A stretch of DNA of 10,077 bases, taken from positions 1-10,077 of the forward strand of contig CAMWVM010000035.1 in the NCBI GenBank assembly GCA_947177715.1. Direction: 5' to 3'. Below are positions 7,125-10,077 of this stretch, one piece after another; the first letter of the stretch is position 1, and each line of letters opens with the position of its first letter. Under the pieces are notes generated by a model. That model was not told the DNA's origin. It searched no databases and worked only from the letters and a program-made list of their open reading frames with translations. The DNA comes from an uncultured Ruminococcus sp. (GTDB lineage Bacteria; Bacillota; Clostridia; Oscillospirales; Ruminococcaceae). The translations under genes and the position numbers were made by a program.

Positions 7125-7370
7125 GTGAATGATAATTTAAGAATTATCAGGGATGCAAAAAATCTTGTGAAAAATGCGTCAACCCAGCATTGCAATGCTT
7201 ATAATGAGCTTTGCGGAGGTCCTTGTGCAGATTCTGTAATGTCAGTTCTTGACGGAGAACTCAGAATGGCAGAAAAGCTGGCTTCGCTTGAAAGCTTTTT
7301 TTCATCCCATAACGATAAAAGCTATGCAGATGAATATGAAATTTTAAAGCTGAAAAATCAGGAGTCATAG
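7125..7370 (+). CDS. Small cysteine-containing helical protein, unknown function
   Basis: 81 residues from a GTG start, with AAAGGAG (7107-7113) 11 bases upstream, a slightly long spacing. The sequence is acidic and mostly helical in appearance, without a membrane segment. Three cysteines lie close together (CNAYNELCGGPC), which could bind metal or form disulfides, followed by a helix around SVMSVLDGELRMAEKLASL. It is the last gene before the shared terminator and pairs with the preceding 68-residue gene; the two may be partners because they are adjacent, similar in size and both begin with GTG. No family recognised. Confidence 0.75.
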   Translation: MNDNLRIIRDAKNLVKNASTQHCNAYNELCGGPCADSVMSVLDGELRMAEKLASLESFFSSHNDKSYADEYEILKLKNQES

Positions 7371-7396
7371 CTTGCGTCGCATAGAATATAGTAAAT

Positions 7397-7426
7397 AAAA
7401 AAGGGGCTGAAAATCAGTCCCTTTTT
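7397..7426. terminator. Bidirectional terminator between convergent units
   Basis: Bases 7398-7410 pair with 7414-7426 in a 13-bp stem with one G-U pair and a 3-base loop. An A-run (7397-7402) and a T-run (7422-7426) flank the GC core, so a U-tract follows the hairpin on either strand. It can end both the + strand recD2 unit and the - strand dnaX-ybaB-recR unit. It overlaps the last two bases of recR at 7425-7426. Confidence 0.93.
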
Positions 7427-8027
7427 ATATCTCATTTCTGTTTTCTAAAGCCTTGAAAAGCGTTATTTCATCAGCGTATTCCAGTGAACCTCCGATAGGT
7501 AAACCAAACGCCAGCCTTGTGACTTTAATATCCAACGGCTTTAAAAGCTTTGAAATGTACATAGCCGTTGCTTCGCCCTCAACCGTGGGGTTCGTTGCCA
7601 TAATAACTTCATTAATTCCGCCTTGTTGAATTCTTGCAAGAAGTTCCTTAATTTTCAGCTTGTCAGGAGTTATGCCGTCAATAGGGGAGATAAGTCCGTG
7701 CAAAACGTGATAAACTCCGTTGTATTCCTTGGTACGTTCAAACGCTGTAATGTCCTTTGGTGTTTCAACTACGCAAATTAAAGAGTGTTCTCTGCTTTCG
7801 TTAGCACAAATTGGACAAAGCTCTTTGTCAGTTAGGTTCTGACACATTTTGCAGGTGTGCACAGTCTTGTGTGCATGAATAATTGCATCTGCAAATGCCT
7901 GCGCCTCACTATCCGTCATGGACATAACGTGATAAGCGAGTCTTTGAGCCGATTTCATACCGATTCCCGGCAGTTTAGCAAATTGCTCAGCAAGAAGTAC
8001 AAGGGGAAGTGCATTTGAATCAGCCAT
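7425..8027 (-). CDS. recR: Recombination mediator protein RecR
   Basis: 200 residues, the normal RecR length. RecR works with RecO (and RecF) to load RecA on gapped DNA coated with single-strand binding protein. The order is as in the family: helix-hairpin-helix LPGIG around 19-23, a C4 zinc finger (C59, C62, C71, C74), then the Toprim domain from about 83 (ICVVETPKD) with the later TNPTVEGEATA segment. The ATG at 8027 is chosen because upstream in-frame codons only re-read ybaB in another frame and the family begins shortly before LPGIG. The start is one base after the ybaB stop (TGATATG), with no convincing ribosome binding site of its own, so translation probably depends on ribosomes finishing ybaB. 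Confidence 0.97.
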   Translation of the reverse strand: MADSNALPLVLLAEQFAKLPGIGMKSAQRLAYHVMSMTDSEAQAFADAIIHAHKTVHTCKMCQNLTDKELCPICANESREHSLICVVETPKDITAFERTKEYNGVYHVLHGLISPIDGITPDKLKIKELLARIQQGGINEVIMATNPTVEGEATAMYISKLLKPLDIKVTRLAFGLPIGGSLEYADEITLFKALENRNEI

Positions 8028-8028
8028 A

Positions 8029-8379
8029 TCAGAAAAGTCCCGGGAATGAAACTCCGCCGGTGAGTTTCTGCATTTCTGCGTCACTTGTTTCATTAAGAAT
8101 TCGAACTGCTTCGTTAAATGCACTCATAATCAGATCCTGAAGCATTTCAACATCGTCAGGGTCAACAACCTCTGGCTTTATATCAAGCTTAAGTACGTTT
8201 CTCTTGCCATTGATTGTAATTTCAACAGCACCGCCGCCAACTGATGCGGAAAACTCTCTTTCTTCCAAATCAGCCTGCAATGCAGTAATATCATCCTGCA
8301 TTTTCTGAGCCTGTTTAAGTACTTGATTCATGTTGTTTGAAGGGCCTTTTCCCATGCCCTGTGGTAATCTTGCTTTCAT
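8029..8379 (-). CDS. ybaB: YbaB/EbfC-family nucleoid-associated protein
   Basis: 116 residues. The family binds DNA as a dimer and in Firmicutes sits between dnaX and recR, as here. An N-terminal helix (NQVLKQAQKMQDDITALQADLEERE, in part) is followed by the conserved GGGAVEITINGKRNVLKLDI core strands, then the PEVVDPDDVEMLQDLI segment and a long helix. The start has AAGGAG (8393-8388) 8 bases upstream, overlapping the dnaX stop codon. The N-terminal RLPQGMGKGP stretch is the usual flexible start; ATGs at residues 9 and 17 are possible but lack a comparable ribosome binding site. Its exact role beside the recombination gene recR remains unsettled in the family. Confidence 0.96.
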   Translation of the reverse strand: MKARLPQGMGKGPSNNMNQVLKQAQKMQDDITALQADLEEREFSASVGGGAVEITINGKRNVLKLDIKPEVVDPDDVEMLQDLIMSAFNEAVRILNETSDAEMQKLTGGVSFPGLF

Positions 8380-8391
8380 AATAATATCTCC

Positions 8392-10002
8392 TTAGTTACT
8401 TTTTATTTCAACTTCAATTTCAGCATCCTTTGCACGCTTCAATAGCTCGTTAATAGGATTTTCTTTTTCCTTGATATCAACAGTTTTTGAAGAATATAGC
8501 TTAAAATCAAAGTCCTTTCCATAATAATTATTTACAACACGTTTTAAAATTGCTTTATCATCGGAGGATTTAAACTTCTTCATGAAAAAATCGCTGCTGA
8601 CTACAACCTTAAAAACATTGCCCTCAATGCTTGCCATAGAGTTCTGTAAAAACGCACCGATTGCAGGAGCCTCTACATTTATTCTTTCCAAAATCTCTTG
8701 CCATTCATTTAAAGGCGTGAATGTATTTGGATCAAGCTTTGTAAGTTCTTGTGCAGGTTCCTTTGGTTTAGTACTATGCTTTGGTTTTTCGTTTGAACTG
8801 TGAACAACTTGTCCGCCGTTTTTTAAAGCTGTTTCAAGCTGTGTAATTCTGTTGATAAGAGCATTGATTTCGCTGCTGTCCACAGCAGTTGCTCCGCTGA
8901 CAGCTTGATGAACACTTTCGTTTTTAGATACACATAGCTTTACAATGCACATTTCAAGTTCAATTCTCTTGTTGGCGCTTCTTGCAAATCTCTCATTACA
9001 CTGCTGTAGTATGGATATAATGTCTAATATCCTATCAAGATCCATTGAACTTGCCAAAGCAGATAGTCTTTTGAATTCTTCTGGAAGACAGGTAATTAAA
9101 TCAGCACTGTTGTCAACTGTCTTGACAAGCATAACGTTTCTCATTTGACTTAAAAGCTCTGAACAAAGTACCTTAAGGTCTTTGGACATACCATAAAGCT
9201 GATCGATTATTGCGATTGCCCCTGACGTGTCCCTGATGCTGATCTTGTCAAGCATATCAAAAAGATAATCACGTCCTGCAATTCCTGCGGCAGCCGACAC
9301 CTTATCAATAGTGATATTATCATCATAAGCAACGCATTGGTCAAGAAGCGACAGCGCATCTCTCATTCCACCATCAGAAAGTCTTGCAATCAAAGCCGCA
9401 GCGTCTTCTTCCAGAGAAAATCCTTCCTGAGAAGCGATGTACATAAGTCTTGCAACAATGTCTTCTGAGCGAATCCGTCTGAAATCAAAGTGCTGACATC
9501 TCGAAACTATAGTGGCAGGCACTTTGTGCACTTCTGTCGTGGCAAGTATAAACTTGACATGTGGCGGAGGCTCTTCCATAGTTTTCAGCAGTGCATTGAA
9601 TGCACCTGTGGAAAGCATGTGAACTTCGTCAATAATATAAACCTTGTATTTGCAAAGTTCGGGAGTGAATATTACTCCTTCTCTCAGTTCTCTTATGTCG
9701 TCAACTTTAGCGTTTGACGCAGCGTCAATTTCTATGATATCTGCCAAAGAACCGTTGTCAGCATTTTTACATATATCACATTCAAGACAAGGTTCGCCGT
9801 TTTTAGGATTGCGGCAATTAATAGCCTTGGCAAAAATTCTTGCACAAGTAGTTTTTCCCGTACCCCTTGAGCCTGTGAATAAATATGCATGAGCCGTCTT
9901 GTCGTTTAAAATCTGATTCTTTAAAGTGGAGGTAATGTGCGGTTGAGATACGACATCTTCAAAAGACATAGGACGCCATTTTCGATATAGTGCCTGATAC
10001 AT
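8392..10002 (-). CDS. dnaX: DNA polymerase III subunits gamma/tau (clamp loader)
   Basis: 536 residues. DnaX is the ATPase of the complex that loads the sliding clamp and, as tau, ties polymerase to the replisome. The start at 10002 has AGGAGG (10014-10009) 6 bases upstream and gives the family N-terminus MYQALYRKWRP. AAA+ features: Walker A GSRGTGKT 44-51, zinc-binding cysteines C63, C72, C75 and C78, Walker B IIDEVH 123-128, sensor 1 TTE 155-157, and the arginine-finger SRC 167-169. A collar domain runs to about 360, then a polar linker (about 365-425, rich in Ser, Lys and Pro) and a C-terminal domain. A possible -1 slip site A AAA AAC at codons 394-395 (bases 8824-8818) would give a 409-residue gamma-like form. 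An in-frame TTG at 10032 lacks a ribosome binding site. Confidence 0.97.
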   Translation of the reverse strand: MYQALYRKWRPMSFEDVVSQPHITSTLKNQILNDKTAHAYLFTGSRGTGKTTCARIFAKAINCRNPKNGEPCLECDICKNADNGSLADIIEIDAASNAKVDDIRELREGVIFTPELCKYKVYIIDEVHMLSTGAFNALLKTMEEPPPHVKFILATTEVHKVPATIVSRCQHFDFRRIRSEDIVARLMYIASQEGFSLEEDAAALIARLSDGGMRDALSLLDQCVAYDDNITIDKVSAAAGIAGRDYLFDMLDKISIRDTSGAIAIIDQLYGMSKDLKVLCSELLSQMRNVMLVKTVDNSADLITCLPEEFKRLSALASSMDLDRILDIISILQQCNERFARSANKRIELEMCIVKLCVSKNESVHQAVSGATAVDSSEINALINRITQLETALKNGGQVVHSSNEKPKHSTKPKEPAQELTKLDPNTFTPLNEWQEILERINVEAPAIGAFLQNSMASIEGNVFKVVVSSDFFMKKFKSSDDKAILKRVVNNYYGKDFDFKLYSSKTVDIKEKENPINELLKRAKDAEIEVEIKSN

Positions 10003-10011
10003 ATTATACCT

Positions 10012-10029
10012 CCTAAAATATAACTTAGG
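10012..10029 (-). promoter_or_regulatory. Weak 5-bp dyad over the dnaX ribosome binding site
   Basis: CCTAA (10012-10016) and TTAGG (10025-10029) are inverted copies around 8 bases. One arm covers the first half of the dnaX AGGAGG site. Five AU-rich pairs make a weak stem, so a regulatory effect is uncertain. Confidence 0.3.
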
Positions 10030-10044
10030 CAAGATGTCCCCCAG

Positions 10045-10077
10045 CCTCCAACCTATCCTTTCGGATAGGTGTGGCGG
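10045..10077 (-). other. Strong GAAA-capped hairpin upstream of dnaX, unassigned
   Basis: Read on the - strand, GGATAGGT (ending at 10051) pairs with ACCTATCC (beginning at 10070) across a GAAA tetraloop. After a one-base bulge the stem extends by further pairs to the window edge, with one mismatch. Tetraloops of this GNRA type are common in structured RNAs. In Bacillus the SRP RNA gene lies just before dnaX, so an RNA gene here is plausible, but the signature SRP helix 8 core (GGAA tetraloop with its internal loop) is not seen. The + strand reading (TTTC loop) runs off the edge, so a terminator for a gene outside the window is also possible. Confidence 0.45.

Noticed and set aside
8028..8123. 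N-terminal extension of RecR reading back into ybaB
   Set aside because: The added 32 residues are ybaB sequence in another frame, and the protein without them already has the full RecR length and layout.
10003..10008. TATAAT directly before the dnaX start on the - strand, preceded by a TTGCCT
   Set aside because: It sits between the ribosome binding site and the ATG, so a transcript from it would begin inside the gene without a usable start.

Overview
The window reads as ordinary chromosomal DNA of a low-GC Gram-positive bacterium, most likely an anaerobic member of the Clostridia (Oscillospiraceae/Ruminococcaceae-like; this rank is inference). The grounds are AT-rich coding sequence, strong AGGAGG-type ribosome binding sites, TTG/GTG starts, a T-box leader in front of an aminoacyl-tRNA synthetase gene, RecD2 without RecB or RecC, and the Firmicutes gene order dnaX-ybaB-recR. 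No transposase, integrase, CRISPR array, phage gene or toxin-antitoxin pair was seen, and base composition looks even throughout.

Left part (1-3458, + strand): a probable C-terminal tail of an upstream gene (2-55), a consensus promoter (95-123), a T-box leader ending in an attenuator (327-361), then alaS and, 15 bases later, a HIT-family hydrolase of the HinT type. A strong terminator (3423-3458) closes this unit. Transcription of both genes should therefore depend on the charging state of one tRNA, expected to be tRNA-Ala.

Middle part (3464-7426, + strand): a likely promoter and a 10-bp perfect dyad that overlaps the ribosome binding site lead into five closely packed genes. These are a small membrane-anchored protein of unknown function, the helicase gene recD2, a comFC-like phosphoribosyltransferase gene that overlaps recD2 by 32 bases, and two small unrecognised proteins with GTG starts. 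The unit ends at a terminator (7397-7426) that works in both directions.

Right part (7425-10077, - strand): dnaX, ybaB and recR converge on that same terminator. dnaX encodes the clamp-loader subunit, ybaB a nucleoid-associated protein, and recR the recombination mediator. ybaB and recR are one base apart. At the right edge, upstream of dnaX, lies a strong GAAA-capped hairpin that could not be assigned.

Overall this is housekeeping DNA for translation, replication, repair and DNA uptake. The least understood parts are the three small hypothetical proteins in the recD2 unit, the dyad over the first gene's ribosome binding site, and a possible -1 frameshift site in dnaX. No clearly new system was found.
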